Below are positions 1-8,867 of a DNA stretch of 64,000 bases, one piece after another. Under the pieces are notes generated by a model. That model saw only the letters and a list, made by a program, of their open reading frames with translations, had not been told where the DNA came from and did not search any database. Position numbers and translations under genes: made by a program. Each line of letters begins with the position of its first letter. Position 1 is the first letter of the stretch. The stretch is taken from NCBI RefSeq assembly GCF_011753055.1, contig NZ_VWWJ01000002.1:434001-498000 (forward strand). The letters run 5' to 3'. Source of the DNA: Burkholderia sp. Ax-1719. Lineage in GTDB: Bacteria > Pseudomonadota > Gammaproteobacteria > Burkholderiales > Burkholderiaceae.

Positions 1-711
1 GTCGTCGGCGATGACCAGCGTTTCGGAGGGACCGGCAATCAGATCGATGCCGATGCGGCCGAACAATTGACGCTTCGCTTCGGCGACGAACGCATTGCCG
101 GGACCGACCACCATCGATACCGGATCGATGCTCTGCGTGCCGAGCGCCATCGCGGCGATCGCCTGCACGCCGCCGAAGGTGTAGATCTCGTCCGCGCCGC
201 CCAGGTGCATCGCCGCGATCACAGCGGGATTGGGGCGGCCCTGCACGGGCGGCGAGGCGGTGATGATACGCGGCACGCCCGCCACCTTGGCTGTCACGAC
301 GCCCATATGCGCGGACGCGACGAGCGGAAACTTGCCGCCCGGCACGTAGCAGGCGACGCTGTCCACCGGCATGTTCTTGTGGCCGAGCACCACGCCCGGC
401 AGCGTTTCGACTTCGATATCGCGGATCGATTCGCGCTGCGCCTGTGCAAAATTGCGCACCTGGGCCTGGGCGAATTTGATGTCTTCGAGCTGGCCTTGCG
501 AGAGCGAGCGCACGCATGCAGCGATCTCGTCTTCGGAGAGACGGAAGCGCTCCGGCGACCAGTTATCGAATTTCTCGGAGAGTTCGCGCACCGCTGCGTC
601 GCCGCGCGCCGCGACATCGGCGAGGATGCCCGTGACGGTGTCGCGCACGCTGGCGGCGTCCTGCGACGATGCTTCGGCGGTGCGGCCGTGCTTCAAAAAC
701 TGGATTGCCAT
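1..711 (-). CDS. HisD-family dehydrogenase (histidinol or sulfopropanediol dehydrogenase-like), 3' end outside window
   Basis: The frame is open from the ATG at 711 to the window edge (237 codons seen), so the C-terminus is missing. The visible part has the HisD signatures: a [16 protein letters not shown] substrate/NAD segment, an ASPP loop and [12 protein letters not shown] near residue 212. HisD-family enzymes oxidise an alcohol to an acid in two NAD-dependent, zinc-assisted steps. It sits alone and divergent from a LacI regulator, unlike the his operon, so a catabolic paralogue (for example sulfopropanediol 3-dehydrogenase) is more likely than histidine biosynthesis. Family confident; substrate unknown. 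Confidence 0.85.
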   Translation of the reverse strand, partial: MAIQFLKHGRTAEASSQDAASVRDTVTGILADVAARGDAAVRELSEKFDNWSPERFRLSEDEIAACVRSLSQGQLEDIKFAQAQVRNFAQAQRESIRDIEVETLPGVVLGHKNMPVDSVACYVPGGKFPLVASAHMGVVTAKVAGVPRIITASPPVQGRPNPAVIAAMHLGGADEIYTFGGVQAIAAMALGTQSIDPVSMVVGPGNAFVAEAKRQLFGRIGIDLIAGPSETLVIADD

Positions 712-741
712 GATGGTTCCTGGGGAGGTGAGGACCGGTTG

Positions 742-823
742 ATTTGCGTTGCCGTTTGCTTTGGCGTTGCGCTACGATTGGACGCAAATTTAGCGCAAGC
801 TTTTATGCAAATGCAGTGCAAAT
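742..823. promoter_or_regulatory. Divergent promoter region with repeated GCAAAT/ATTTGC elements
   Basis: Between the HisD-like gene and the LacI gene there is ATTTGC at 742-747, GCAAAT at 784-789, and TGCAAAT at 806-812 and 817-823. The last two are exactly 11 bp apart, about one helical turn. A further TGCAAAT lies just inside the LacI reading frame (901-907). Clustered, phased elements in a divergent LacI promoter suggest autoregulatory operators, but this spacing is not the classical LacI palindrome. Inference only. Confidence 0.35.
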
Positions 824-889
824 AGTCCGAAATTACCCTGGTACTCCCGTCGATACAGGGTTTGTGGGCGCTGCAATCCGGAAACAATC

Positions 890-1936
890 ATGCAAAAAAA
901 TGCAAATAGAGTAGGCCGGCCGAAGGCGGCGAAAGTCCGGCTCGACGACGTGGCCGAGCGGCTGGGCGTCTCGGTCTCGACGGTCTCGCGCTCGCTCGCG
1001 GGTCATCCCGCCATTAGCGATCAAACGCGCAGCGCCGTGCAGGCGGTGGCGGCCGAACTGGGCTACCGGATCCCTTCGCAAGGGCGGCGCGGCCGCAAAT
1101 CGGAAACGAAGCTGATTGGCGTGGTGGTGGGCGCGCTGCACAACCGCTTCATGACGGTGCTGCTCACGCATCTGCATGACGCGTTGCAGGAGTTCGGCTA
1201 CCAGATCACGCTGATGATCGATCCCATGAACGACGCGGGCAATCTCCTCGCATTTCGTCCGCTGATCGACGGCTATCTCGATGGCCTCGTGTTCGCGACG
1301 GCGACGCTCGATTCGCCCGTGGTCGCCGAAATGCAAAGACGCGGCATTCCGCTCGTGCTGGTGGTGCGCTCGGTGGACGACGTGGCCGTGGATACCGTCG
1401 AGATCGATAACGTGCATGCGGGCGCGGTGGCGGCCGAGCATCTCTATCAACTCGGCCATCGCCGCATGGGGCTGGTGATGGGGCCAAAAAATACGTCCAC
1501 GAGCCGCGACCGCGCGCGCGGCGCGATCGAATGGCTGCAAGGCGCGGGCTTGCCGGCTGACGCGCTCTCGATCATGTGGGGCGACTACACGACCGAGGCT
1601 GGCTATTCCAGCACGATGTCGCTGCTGGGCGAGAGCAGGCCGGTGACTGCCATCGTCGCGGGCAATGACACAATTGCGCTGGGGGTGCTGGAAGCCGCGA
1701 GCCGCCGAGGCATCGCCGTGCCGGATCAACTGTCGATCATCGGCTTCGACGATATGCCGCTGGCGGGTTCGCCGCTAGTGGGCTTGACGTCGATCCGGCA
1801 ACCGGTCGAGGCAATGGCGCGCACCGCCGCGCGGCGTCTCGTTGAGCGCATCCGCGCGGGCGGCATGGGCGCGCCCACGCGCGACGTGCTGCCGATTCAG
1901 CTACTCAGGCGCGATTCGACCGGGCCGGTCGCCTGA
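890..1936 (+). CDS. LacI-family transcriptional regulator
   Basis: This 348-residue protein has the normal LacI-family length. An N-terminal helix-turn-helix around residues 19-40 (VAERLGVSVSTVSRSLAG) is followed by a periplasmic-binding-protein-like effector domain (LIGVVVGALHNRF, then IVAGNDTIALGVLEAA and IIGFDDMPLA). The family binds operator DNA as dimers and is released by a small ligand, usually a sugar or sugar acid. It is divergent from the HisD-like dehydrogenase and probably controls it. Only a weak GGAAA precedes the ATG at 890. The ligand cannot be told from sequence. Confidence 0.93.
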   Translation: MQKNANRVGRPKAAKVRLDDVAERLGVSVSTVSRSLAGHPAISDQTRSAVQAVAAELGYRIPSQGRRGRKSETKLIGVVVGALHNRFMTVLLTHLHDALQEFGYQITLMIDPMNDAGNLLAFRPLIDGYLDGLVFATATLDSPVVAEMQRRGIPLVLVVRSVDDVAVDTVEIDNVHAGAVAAEHLYQLGHRRMGLVMGPKNTSTSRDRARGAIEWLQGAGLPADALSIMWGDYTTEAGYSSTMSLLGESRPVTAIVAGNDTIALGVLEAASRRGIAVPDQLSIIGFDDMPLAGSPLVGLTSIRQPVEAMARTAARRLVERIRAGGMGAPTRDVLPIQLLRRDSTGPVA

Positions 1937-1956
1937 TCGCTGATCGTAGCGGGATG

Positions 1957-2994
1957 TCATTTGGCGGCGACGGCCTTGTGCATCAGGTCACTGTGCGAGG
2001 CATCGGTCCATTGCGCGCGAATACGGGCCACCACGGTCTCAGGCAGCGACACGTAATCGAGCGTCTGGATCGCGGCTGCGCCGTGCGCAAAGGCCCAGTC
2101 GAAAAACTTCAAGGTCGCATCGGTGTTTCCGGAGCCTTCCGGTGCTGCGTGCAGCAACACGTAGGTCGCGCCAACCACGGGCCAGGCATTGTGATCCGGC
2201 TGATTGGTCAAGGCCGGGGCAAGCGAAGTCGTCCAGTTGGCGCTGGCGACCGCGGCATTGAACGAGGGCGGTCCGGGCTGCACCACCGCGCCCGCAAAAT
2301 TGGTCATCGCCACATAGGTTAGATGATTCTGCTTCGTAAAATCCCATGCAACATAGCCAATTGCGCCGGGCAGATAACCCACATAGGTCGCAACGCCTTC
2401 ATTGCCTTTACCGCCAATTCCCAGTGGCCAATGAACGCTGGTGCCTTCGCCTACGCGACGTTTCCATTCGGGGCTGACCTGGGAGAGATAGTGCGTCCAG
2501 ATCAGCGTCGTACCTGAACCGTCCTGACGACGCACGACCGCAATCGGCGTATCCGGCATTTTGATCTGCGGATTCAAACGCACGATGGCTGGATCGTCCC
2601 AATACTGGATTTTGCCGAGAAAAATATTGCCGAGCACTTCGCCCGTCAATATCACTTGTCCGGCCTTGATTCCCGGTAGATTGACGACGGGCACGACGCC
2701 GCCAATCGCGGTGGGGAATTGTTGAAGGCCATGGTGATTGAGCTCGTCTTCGGTGAGCGGCGCATCGGAGCCTGCGAAATCCACCTCATGGGCGATGACC
2801 TGTTTGAGCCCTTCGGAAGAACCCGTGCCGCGATAGACCACTTTACCGCCGCCCGATTGCCGATATTCGGCAGCCCATCGTGCATAGAGCGGGGCGGCGA
2901 GTGTGCTTCCCGCTCCCGTCACACCGTCGGCGTGAGCGGTGAGCGCGCAAAAGCCGAATATCAGCCCAAAAAACAGAGGGCGAGCTGGTCTCAT
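1957..2994 (-). CDS. pstS: Phosphate ABC transporter periplasmic substrate-binding protein PstS
   Basis: The 345-residue protein has a Sec signal peptide (cleavage after about residue 22, ALTAHA) and then GAGSTLAAPLYARW, the PstS start motif. YRGTGSSEGLKQ, DFAGSDAPL and RQDGSGTT are the phosphate-contact loops. PstS delivers inorganic phosphate to PstCAB under phosphate limitation. A GGAG ribosome site precedes the ATG. Unusually, no pstCAB-phoU genes adjoin it: it ends tail-to-tail with the LacI gene. It may therefore be a second PstS copy or a scavenging paralogue. A Pho box lies upstream at 3147-3164. Confidence 0.93.
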   Translation of the reverse strand: MRPARPLFFGLIFGFCALTAHADGVTGAGSTLAAPLYARWAAEYRQSGGGKVVYRGTGSSEGLKQVIAHEVDFAGSDAPLTEDELNHHGLQQFPTAIGGVVPVVNLPGIKAGQVILTGEVLGNIFLGKIQYWDDPAIVRLNPQIKMPDTPIAVVRRQDGSGTTLIWTHYLSQVSPEWKRRVGEGTSVHWPLGIGGKGNEGVATYVGYLPGAIGYVAWDFTKQNHLTYVAMTNFAGAVVQPGPPSFNAAVASANWTTSLAPALTNQPDHNAWPVVGATYVLLHAAPEGSGNTDATLKFFDWAFAHGAAAIQTLDYVSLPETVVARIRAQWTDASHSDLMHKAVAAK

Positions 2995-3146
2995 GGTTAT
3001 CTCCGGCTTGATCGCGCTTTAAAACGTCGCGGAGTTTGTTGTGCCGGGCAAATCGATCCCGGTCGAACGTGGACGAATCAAAGATCGCCTGGATTGCAAA
3101 CCTGGTTATTCCAGATTCATGCCCGGCGATTCGCCACATTCTCACC

Positions 3147-3164
3147 ATTACAGGACGGTGACAG
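3147..3164 (-). promoter_or_regulatory. Candidate PhoB box upstream of pstS
   Basis: On the minus strand the sequence is CTGTCAC-CGTC-CTGTAAT: two 7-bp half sites separated by 4 bp, an 11-bp direct repeat. This is the Pho-box layout (consensus CTGTCAT-N4-CTGTCAT) and it lies about 150 bp upstream of the pstS start in the correct orientation. Matches are 6/7 and 5/7. It supports PhoB-dependent induction in low phosphate. Confidence 0.7.
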
Positions 3165-3284
3165 TCGCTATTCAAATTGAATCAAGCTATCGCGCGCGCT
3201 GTCTTCGCCGTATTGAAGATTTGCGAATGAAGATTTGCAATCCTGAATAAGAAAATCAAAAAGGCTCACCATGAGCCAGCCGAT

Positions 3285-4172
3285 TTAGTCTGATGAGACG
3301 GCGGCGAATTCTATCGTCGGCGTAGGTTCGGTGGAATTTGCGCCCAGCGTCGTAGTTTCCGCAAGCGTCTTGATGCGCTCGGCCATCTCGTTGTCGAGCG
3401 GGGTATAAACGATCATGCCCAGATCGGGCCGCCCATCGACTGCGAACGCCGAATACTCCAGCTCGATCGGCCCAAGCTTGGGATGCAGCAGTTTTTTGAC
3501 ACCGCCATCGGCGTGATTATGCAGATCGTTCTCGCGCCAAAGCGCTGCGAATTGCGGGCTCGCGGCACTCAGTTCATCGACGAGTTTTCCCGCCTCGGAC
3601 ACCAGACCCGCGCGCGCCACATCCGCTCTGAACGCGCCCACGACAAAACGCGCCACGCTGTCCCAGTCGTGCTGCTTCGCGCGCACGTCGGCGTTGCCAA
3701 ACAGAAAGCGCAGGATATTGCGCCCGTTGGGCGGCAGCGCGCCGTAGTCGGTTAGCACGACCGCCGCTGCGCGATTCCAGGCGACCACGTCCCACACGGG
3801 ATTCTTGATGATGGCGGGACTCGATTGCAGCGAATCGAGAAACCGCTGCAGGCGCGGATGGACGTCGTTGACGGCGTGATAGCGAACCTCCGGCGGTCGG
3901 CCCAAGGCCAGCATGAAGAGATGTTCGCGCTCGGTGTTGGTGAGCATGAGCGCACTGGCGATGCGTTCGAGCACGCTGGCCGAGGGCGCGCCGCCGCGTC
4001 CCTGTTCGAGCCAGGTGTACCAGGTGGGGCTGATATTCGCCCGTTGCGCGACCTCTTCCCGGCGCAGGCCAGGCGTGCGCCGACGGCCGGAAAAGCCGAA
4101 GCTCGCGGGATCGAGCCGCGTGCGGCGACTCTTCAGGAAGTCGCCGAGCGAGGTGGCGGTGGTGACTGACAT
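3285..4172 (-). CDS. XRE-family helix-turn-helix regulator with MmyB-like ligand domain
   Basis: The 295-residue protein has an N-terminal helix-turn-helix (LRREEVAQRANISPTWYTWL) preceded by the RRRTPGLRR motif typical of MmyB-type regulators. A C-terminal MmyB-like sensor domain follows, with the common WDVVAWNRAA and NILRFLF patches. The start at 4172 was chosen because AGGA precedes it by 6 bp; in-frame ATGs at 4178 and 4199 lack a ribosome site. It is divergent from the SDR gene at 4272 and separated by about 100 bp, so it most likely regulates that gene, a common arrangement for this family. Confidence 0.88.
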   Translation of the reverse strand: MSVTTATSLGDFLKSRRTRLDPASFGFSGRRRTPGLRREEVAQRANISPTWYTWLEQGRGGAPSASVLERIASALMLTNTEREHLFMLALGRPPEVRYHAVNDVHPRLQRFLDSLQSSPAIIKNPVWDVVAWNRAAAVVLTDYGALPPNGRNILRFLFGNADVRAKQHDWDSVARFVVGAFRADVARAGLVSEAGKLVDELSAASPQFAALWRENDLHNHADGGVKKLLHPKLGPIELEYSAFAVDGRPDLGMIVYTPLDNEMAERIKTLAETTTLGANSTEPTPTIEFAAVSSD

Positions 4173-4271
4173 GGCCATTCCTGTTAGTCGTTTTACCATG
4201 ATAACGTCACTACTTTAACGGAATAAAGATTCGGCAGATAGTGCGCAGGTCACGACCAGAAGGAGCTGACG

Positions 4272-5159
4272 ATGCGAATCTTTTTGACGGGTGCGACCGG
4301 TTTTATCGGCTCGGCCCTTGTTCCGGAACTGATTGAGGCGGGTCATCAGGTGATCGGCATGACCCGCTCGGACGCGGGCGCGCAGGCGCTTAAGGCGGCG
4401 GGCGCTCAACCCCACTTTGGCACGCTCGAAGACGTCGAAAGCCTGAAGCGCGGCGCCGAAAACGCGGACGCCGTGATTCACGCCGCGTTCGATCACGACT
4501 TCTCGCGATTCGTCGAAAACTGCGAGAAGGACAAGCGCGCCATCGCGGCGCTGGGATCGGTATTGCAGGGCTCGGACCGGCCGCTATTGATCACCTCGGG
4601 CACGGGTGTGGGCAGCGGCGAGCACGGCGAACCCGCAAGCGAAGATGTTTTCAACGCGCAGCATCCGAATCCACGCATCGGCTCGGAAATCGCGGGCAAC
4701 GCGCTGCTCGACGCTGGCGTGAACGTCTCGGTGATGCGCCTGCCGCAAGTGCATAACCCGCTTAAGCAAGGGCTGATTACACCGCTGATCGCGATTGCGC
4801 GCGAGAAAGGCGCGGTCGCTTATATCGGCGAAGGCCGCAACCGCTGGCCGGCCGGGCATCTAACCGATGCCGTGCGGCTGTATCGGCTGGCAATCGAAAA
4901 GGCGCTCCCGGGCGCGCGCTATCACGCTGTAGGCGAGGAAGGCGTCAGCAGCCGCGAGATCGCCGAATCGCTCGGGCGTGGTCTCAAGCTGCCGGTCGTG
5001 TCGATTTCGCCGGATGAGGCGCAGGCGCAGTTCGGCTGGATGGCGATGTTCGTCAGCCTGGATATGCCGGCTTCCAGTGCGCTGACGCAGGCGCGTCTGG
5101 GCTGGAAACCGGTCGGGCCGTCGCTGATTTCGGATCTGGATCAGGCGCGCTATCTGTAA
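4272..5159 (+). CDS. NAD(P)-dependent epimerase-like SDR oxidoreductase
   Basis: The 295-residue atypical/extended SDR starts directly with a Rossmann strand and the nucleotide motif GATGFIGSAL (residues 7-16). An ITSGTGVGSG strand and a MRLPQVHNP segment, matching the NmrA/epimerase group, lie further on. A strong AGGAG ribosome site precedes the ATG. Its substrate is unknown; such proteins usually act on small carbonyl compounds or sugar nucleotides, and several are redox-responsive. The divergent XRE/MmyB regulator is its likely controller. Confidence 0.85.
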   Translation: MRIFLTGATGFIGSALVPELIEAGHQVIGMTRSDAGAQALKAAGAQPHFGTLEDVESLKRGAENADAVIHAAFDHDFSRFVENCEKDKRAIAALGSVLQGSDRPLLITSGTGVGSGEHGEPASEDVFNAQHPNPRIGSEIAGNALLDAGVNVSVMRLPQVHNPLKQGLITPLIAIAREKGAVAYIGEGRNRWPAGHLTDAVRLYRLAIEKALPGARYHAVGEEGVSSREIAESLGRGLKLPVVSISPDEAQAQFGWMAMFVSLDMPASSALTQARLGWKPVGPSLISDLDQARYL

Positions 5160-5183
5160 CGATGCCGCGATCGTGCCGTTTGA

Positions 5184-6131
5184 TTACGCCGCGTCCGGAA
5201 ACAGGTGTTGATGCAGGAAGTCGACGAACACGCGCACCTTCGGCGGCGTCATGCGCCCCGAAGGCCATAGCGCGCGAAATGGAATCCGGTCTGCCGTGAA
5301 ATCGCGCAGGACGGCGACCAGCGAGCCATCGGCGAGTTGTCTGCGCACGGTGTAATCGGGCACGTTCGCCAAACCCAGTCCCGCTTCGGCCAGCGCGATG
5401 AGCGGTTCCACCGCGCTGGCGATGGCCGTCGAGGGCAGGTCGACGTCGAAGGTTGCGCCGTCGCGCACGAAAGTCCAGCGTCGCAGACGCCCGGAACGCG
5501 AAAACCGGTGCTGCAGGCAGGCGTGCGCAGTCAGTTCTTCGGGCGTGGCCGGTTCGCCGCGCGCCGCGAGATAAGCGGGCGCGCCCACGATCAGATGCGT
5601 GTAATGGCCGAGCGTGCGCATCGTGAGTTGCGAATCGACGGCGTCGCCGGTACGCAGCACCACGTCGAAACCGTCTTCGATGATATCGACCATCCGATCG
5701 CTGAAGTCGATATCGAGTTGCACTTCCGGATACGCGTGCATGAACGCCGACAGCACCGGCATCAGCAAAGTGCCGACGAGCGGGATACTCACGCGCAGAC
5801 GCCCCATTGGCTTTGCGCGTGAAATCGCCAGTTCGGATTCGGCTTCCTCGATTTCGCCGAGGATGCGCTGGCAGCGCGCCAGAAACAGCTCGCCCTCAGG
5901 CGTGAGGCGCACGCTGCGCGTGCTGCGATGAAAGAGCCGCACGCCGAGCCGCGTTTCCAGCCGCGCCACCGCCTTGCCGATTGCCGATGCCGACAGCCCG
6001 AGTTGCCGCCCCGCCTGCGCAAAGCTCAGTGTTTCCGCCACGCGGGTGAACACCACCAAGCCGCTCATATGATCGAGCGCTCCGGACGTGCGGGTGACGC
6101 CGATGGTTGTAGCGCGTTCGGGTTCGGTCAT
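5184..6131 (-). CDS. LysR-family transcriptional regulator
   Basis: The N-terminal winged helix-turn-helix contains LSFAQAGRQLGLSASAIGKA. The effector-binding domain has the usual GRLRVSIPLVGT and DVVLRTGD strands, as in the CrgA/DmlR-like subgroup. The frame extends upstream to 6188. I prefer the ATG at 6131 (AGGA 11 bp before), but the ATG at 6068 (GGAG 10 bp before) would give the most typical LysR start at MSGLVVFTRVAE. It is divergent from the Old Yellow Enzyme gene and probably controls it through the inverted repeat at 6222-6240. Confidence 0.92.
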   Translation of the reverse strand: MTEPERATTIGVTRTSGALDHMSGLVVFTRVAETLSFAQAGRQLGLSASAIGKAVARLETRLGVRLFHRSTRSVRLTPEGELFLARCQRILGEIEEAESELAISRAKPMGRLRVSIPLVGTLLMPVLSAFMHAYPEVQLDIDFSDRMVDIIEDGFDVVLRTGDAVDSQLTMRTLGHYTHLIVGAPAYLAARGEPATPEELTAHACLQHRFSRSGRLRRWTFVRDGATFDVDLPSTAIASAVEPLIALAEAGLGLANVPDYTVRRQLADGSLVAVLRDFTADRIPFRALWPSGRMTPPKVRVFVDFLHQHLFPDAA

Positions 6132-6221
6132 CGCGAGGCCATTCCTGTGGGCGTTCGGGAACCTGATTGTGCATGAGCGCAACGGCATGCGGCGCGATCA
6201 ACGCCACATGGGCGACATGAC

Positions 6222-6240
6222 TATTCGGCTTGCCTGAATA
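6222..6240. promoter_or_regulatory. Candidate LysR binding site (TATTC-N9-GAATA)
   Basis: The perfect inverted repeat TATTC (6222-6226) and GAATA (6236-6240) contains a T-N11-A core (T6225, A6237), the hallmark of LysR boxes. It lies in the divergent region between the LysR gene and the OYE reductase, where a shared operator is expected. Confidence 0.5.
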
Positions 6241-6409
6241 ATCCGCACAGGCCCGTCGCCAAAGGGCGCAGCGCGATTGCGGACAGGCGTGTCCGGGGTG
6301 AGCGCACCGCCAGGCCGTTTTTCCCGCACGGCCGCCCGTCTACATTTCGTCTCAAGCGTCGCCGGTCCTCGGCAAGACGCAACCGCTAAACGGAATGATG
6401 GAGAACGAA

Positions 6410-7534
6410 ATGTCCAAGCTCGAAATGTCCAAGCTCTTTTCGCAAGTCAAAGTCGGCTCGTATGCATTTTCGCATCGCGTCGTCCTCGCGCCGCTGACCC
6501 GCATGCGCGCCGAGGAAGGCGCACGCCCCGGCCCGCTGATGGCCGAATACTACGCACAACGGACTTCGGCCGGCGCCTTGCTGATCGGCGAAGCGACCAT
6601 CGCCGCGCCGGAAGGCAACGGTTATCTCGGCGCGCCCGGTCTTTACGACCATAGCCAGATCGCCGGCTGGAAAACCGTCACCGACGCCGTGCACGCCAAA
6701 GGCGGCAAGATCTTCCTGCAGCTTTATCACGCGGGCCGGCAATCGAATGCGCAATTGCAGCCCAACGGTGGCCGCCCGGTCGGGCCGTCCGAAGTGGCGC
6801 ACGGCGGCGTGGCCTACACGGCAGCGGGTTGGGTGCCGAATACGCCAAATCGCGCGCTGGAAACCGCGGAAGTGGCGGGTGTCGTCGAGCGTTTTCGTGA
6901 GGCCGCAAAGCGCGGCGTTGCGGCAGGATTCGACGGTGTCGAACTGCACGCAGCCAATGGCTATCTTTTCGATCAGTTTCTGCAGGACGGCAGCAACCAG
7001 CGCACCGACGAATACGGTGGGTCGATTGAGAATCGTGCGCGTCTGCTGCTCGATACGACGCGCGCCGTGATCGACGTCTGGGGCGCGGATAAAGTGGCGG
7101 TGCGGCTTGGCCCGAGCGGTTCGTGGGGCGATATGTCCGATAGCGATCCGCAAGCGCTGTTCGCCTACGTTGCCGCGCAATTGAACGCGCTGGGCATTGC
7201 GTATCTGCATCTGATCGAGCCGCGCATCGCCGGCAATATCGAGGACGGTGCGCGCGACCAGGCGCCGGTGGCTGCGAAGACGCTGCGCGCGGTGTTCCAC
7301 GGCCCGATCATTGCGGCGGGCGGTTTCGATGGCGCAAGCGCTGAAGCGATCGTGCAATCAGGCGACGCGGATCTGGTCGCGTTCGGGCGGCACTTCATCG
7401 CGAATCCGGATCTGCCGGAGCGTCTGCGCAAGCAGTTGCCGTTGAATCCGTATGACCGCGCAACGTTTTTCGGCGGCACTGCGGTGGGTTACACCGACTA
7501 CCCGTTCTTCGCCGAGGACGCCGTTACGGCGTGA
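6410..7534 (+). CDS. Old Yellow Enzyme-family NADH:flavin oxidoreductase (alkene reductase)
   Basis: The 374-residue TIM-barrel FMN protein reduces activated C=C bonds such as N-ethylmaleimide, enones or nitrate esters. Visible motifs are APLTRMRAEEG near the N-terminus, LQLYHAGRQS, the HAANGYLFDQFLQDGSNQR segment containing the substrate-binding His and Asn, DEYGGSIENRAR, and the C-terminal FGRHFIANPDL phosphate-binding loop. The start at 6410 has GGAG 6 bp upstream; the upstream ATGs at 6395 and 6398 do not. Induction via the divergent LysR regulator, as for nemA-type genes, is likely. Confidence 0.93.
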   Translation: MSKLEMSKLFSQVKVGSYAFSHRVVLAPLTRMRAEEGARPGPLMAEYYAQRTSAGALLIGEATIAAPEGNGYLGAPGLYDHSQIAGWKTVTDAVHAKGGKIFLQLYHAGRQSNAQLQPNGGRPVGPSEVAHGGVAYTAAGWVPNTPNRALETAEVAGVVERFREAAKRGVAAGFDGVELHAANGYLFDQFLQDGSNQRTDEYGGSIENRARLLLDTTRAVIDVWGADKVAVRLGPSGSWGDMSDSDPQALFAYVAAQLNALGIAYLHLIEPRIAGNIEDGARDQAPVAAKTLRAVFHGPIIAAGGFDGASAEAIVQSGDADLVAFGRHFIANPDLPERLRKQLPLNPYDRATFFGGTAVGYTDYPFFAEDAVTA

Positions 7535-7554
7535 GTGGGGGCTTTCAGATGCCG

Positions 7555-7589
7555 AGGGCCGCACGGCGAGCGTCGCGCGGCCCTTGGCG
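7555..7589 (+). terminator. Rho-independent terminator after the OYE gene
   Basis: A perfect 8-bp stem AGGGCCGC (7555-7562) / GCGGCCCT (7577-7584) with a GC-rich 14-nt loop is followed by TGGCGTTTT. It lies 21 bp after the OYE stop. The U tract is short. Confidence 0.6.
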
Positions 7590-7605
7590 TTTTAGTCATG
7601 CTGGC

Positions 7606-7932
7606 TTATTGGCCAAAGTAGACGGGCTTCATGCCGTCGTAGGCCGGGCGCGCTGCAGCAACCGCGGCGCCCGAAGCCGATGAACCATCCGCGACGCCGC
7701 CAACGGCGTTGTTCTGCGCGGCAACCTTGGCTTCGGCGGCAAGCAGATCGTCCGGATAGTGCGGATCGTTGCCGCGTGCGGGGCTATAACCGGCCTTTTC
7801 GAGCTGGACCAGTTCGGCGCGAACCTGAGCGCGGGTCACCGGACCGTTCGACGACACATTCGACTGGGCAAACGACGCAACCGGAACGATAAGGGCAGCG
7901 GCAACTGCAACGGCTTGAATCAGGGACTTCAT
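7606..7932 (-). CDS. DUF4148 domain-containing exported protein
   Basis: This is a 108-residue protein with a Sec signal peptide (MKSLIQAVAVAAALIVPVASFAQ) cleaved after SFA. The short DUF4148 core follows: VTRAQVRAELVQLEKAGYSP, then a YPDDL segment. DUF4148 proteins are small periplasmic proteins that occur in many copies in Burkholderiaceae; their function is unknown. GGAGG lies 9 bp before the chosen ATG at 7932, which makes the longer frame to 7983 unlikely. The Ala/Gly-rich C-terminus ends YDGMKPVYFGQ. Confidence 0.88.
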   Translation of the reverse strand: MKSLIQAVAVAAALIVPVASFAQSNVSSNGPVTRAQVRAELVQLEKAGYSPARGNDPHYPDDLLAAEAKVAAQNNAVGGVADGSSASGAAVAAARPAYDGMKPVYFGQ

Positions 7933-8044
7933 GATGACAACCTCCATTGTGCTTTGGTATTCGATGCGGCGGATTCGCTGCAACCGATGAGCAAAGTCTA
8001 GGAGTTTGGACGCCTGGGGTTAACCATGATCTCCGAAAAGCATT

Positions 8045-8061
8045 CTTCCACGTGGTGGAAG
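8045..8061. promoter_or_regulatory. Inverted repeat upstream of the GST gene
   Basis: CTTCCAC-GTG-GTGGAAG is a perfect 7-bp inverted repeat with a 3-bp spacer, lying between the divergent DUF4148 and GST genes. No regulator gene adjoins it. It could be an operator; the spacer is short for an RNA hairpin. Confidence 0.35.
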
Positions 8062-8141
8062 GATTGGCGGGTTTGCGCAGACGATGTCGATTCGACCCGC
8101 TCTCGAACGTCGACAGAGATAACCCAACAGGAGACACCGGC

Positions 8142-8798
8142 ATGAGACATCAATCGATCCCCGTTATCACCGTTTTCGAACGCTCGCCCGATCGCGGCAA
8201 GGGACTCGCGCGCGACATGCGCGTGCGCTGGGCGCTCGAAGAAGCAGGCCAGCAGTATGAGGTTCGCCTCGTCTCGTTCAGCGCGATGAAGGAACCCGCG
8301 CATCGGGCGCTGCATCCGTTTGGGCAGATTCCCACCTATGAGGAGGGCGATCTTGTTCTGTTCGAATCGGGCGCGATTGTTCTGCATATCGCAGAGCACC
8401 ACGCCGGGCTGCTACCCGCCGACGCCAACGCCCGGGCACGCGCGATGAGCTGGCTCTTTGCCGCGCTCAACACGGTCGAGCCGCCCATCCTCGAACTCCA
8501 GACCCTCAAGTTTCAGGAACGCGATAAGCCTTGGTTCGAGCAACGCCTGCCGCTCGTCGGGGATCGAATTCGCGAGCGCCTGGGTGATCTTTCCAGGCGC
8601 CTTGGCAAAGCCGAATGGCTCGACGGCGCGTTCAGCGCGGGCGATCTGATGATGGTGTCGGTTTTGCTGCGTCTGAGGGCGTCCGGTTTGCTGGACGAGT
8701 ATCCGGATCTCAGCGCCTATGTCGCGCGCGGCGAGGCGCGGAGTGCTTACCAGCGGGCTTTCGCCGCGCAACTGGCGCTATTCAACGGAACGCCTTAA
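8142..8798 (+). CDS. Glutathione S-transferase family protein
   Basis: The 218-residue protein has a thioredoxin-like N-terminal domain with HPFGQIPTYEEGD (cis-proline) and the ESGAI glutathione-binding motif, then an all-helical C-terminal domain. The start at 8142 follows an AGGAGACACCGGC ribosome site; the frame further upstream is not supported. A Ser/Arg-rich region near residue 14 replaces the usual catalytic Cys/Ser context. GSTs conjugate glutathione to electrophiles or reduce peroxides in the cytoplasm. The substrate is unknown. Confidence 0.92.
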   Translation: MRHQSIPVITVFERSPDRGKGLARDMRVRWALEEAGQQYEVRLVSFSAMKEPAHRALHPFGQIPTYEEGDLVLFESGAIVLHIAEHHAGLLPADANARARAMSWLFAALNTVEPPILELQTLKFQERDKPWFEQRLPLVGDRIRERLGDLSRRLGKAEWLDGAFSAGDLMMVSVLLRLRASGLLDEYPDLSAYVARGEARSAYQRAFAAQLALFNGTP

Positions 8799-8818
8799 CA
8801 CGCATCACGGCGCGCAGA

Positions 8819-8850
8819 TATGAAGCCTAGCTTTGCAGTTTAGCTTCATA
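8819..8850. promoter_or_regulatory. Inverted repeat at the marR promoter
   Basis: TATGAAGC (8819-8826) is the exact reverse complement of GCTTCATA (8843-8850), with 24 bp between equivalent positions. The right arm is followed at once by an AT-rich TATTATCTAGA stretch that could be the -10 region, 18-25 bp before the MarR ATG. This suggests an autoregulatory MarR operator. Confidence 0.45.
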
Positions 8851-8867
8851 TTATCTAGAATGCGCGC

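Noticed and set aside
3171..3187. TTCAAATTGAATCAA resembling the 17-bp operators at 30140 and 30306.
   Set aside because: Only the right arm matches; the left arm differs, and there is no related gene next to it.
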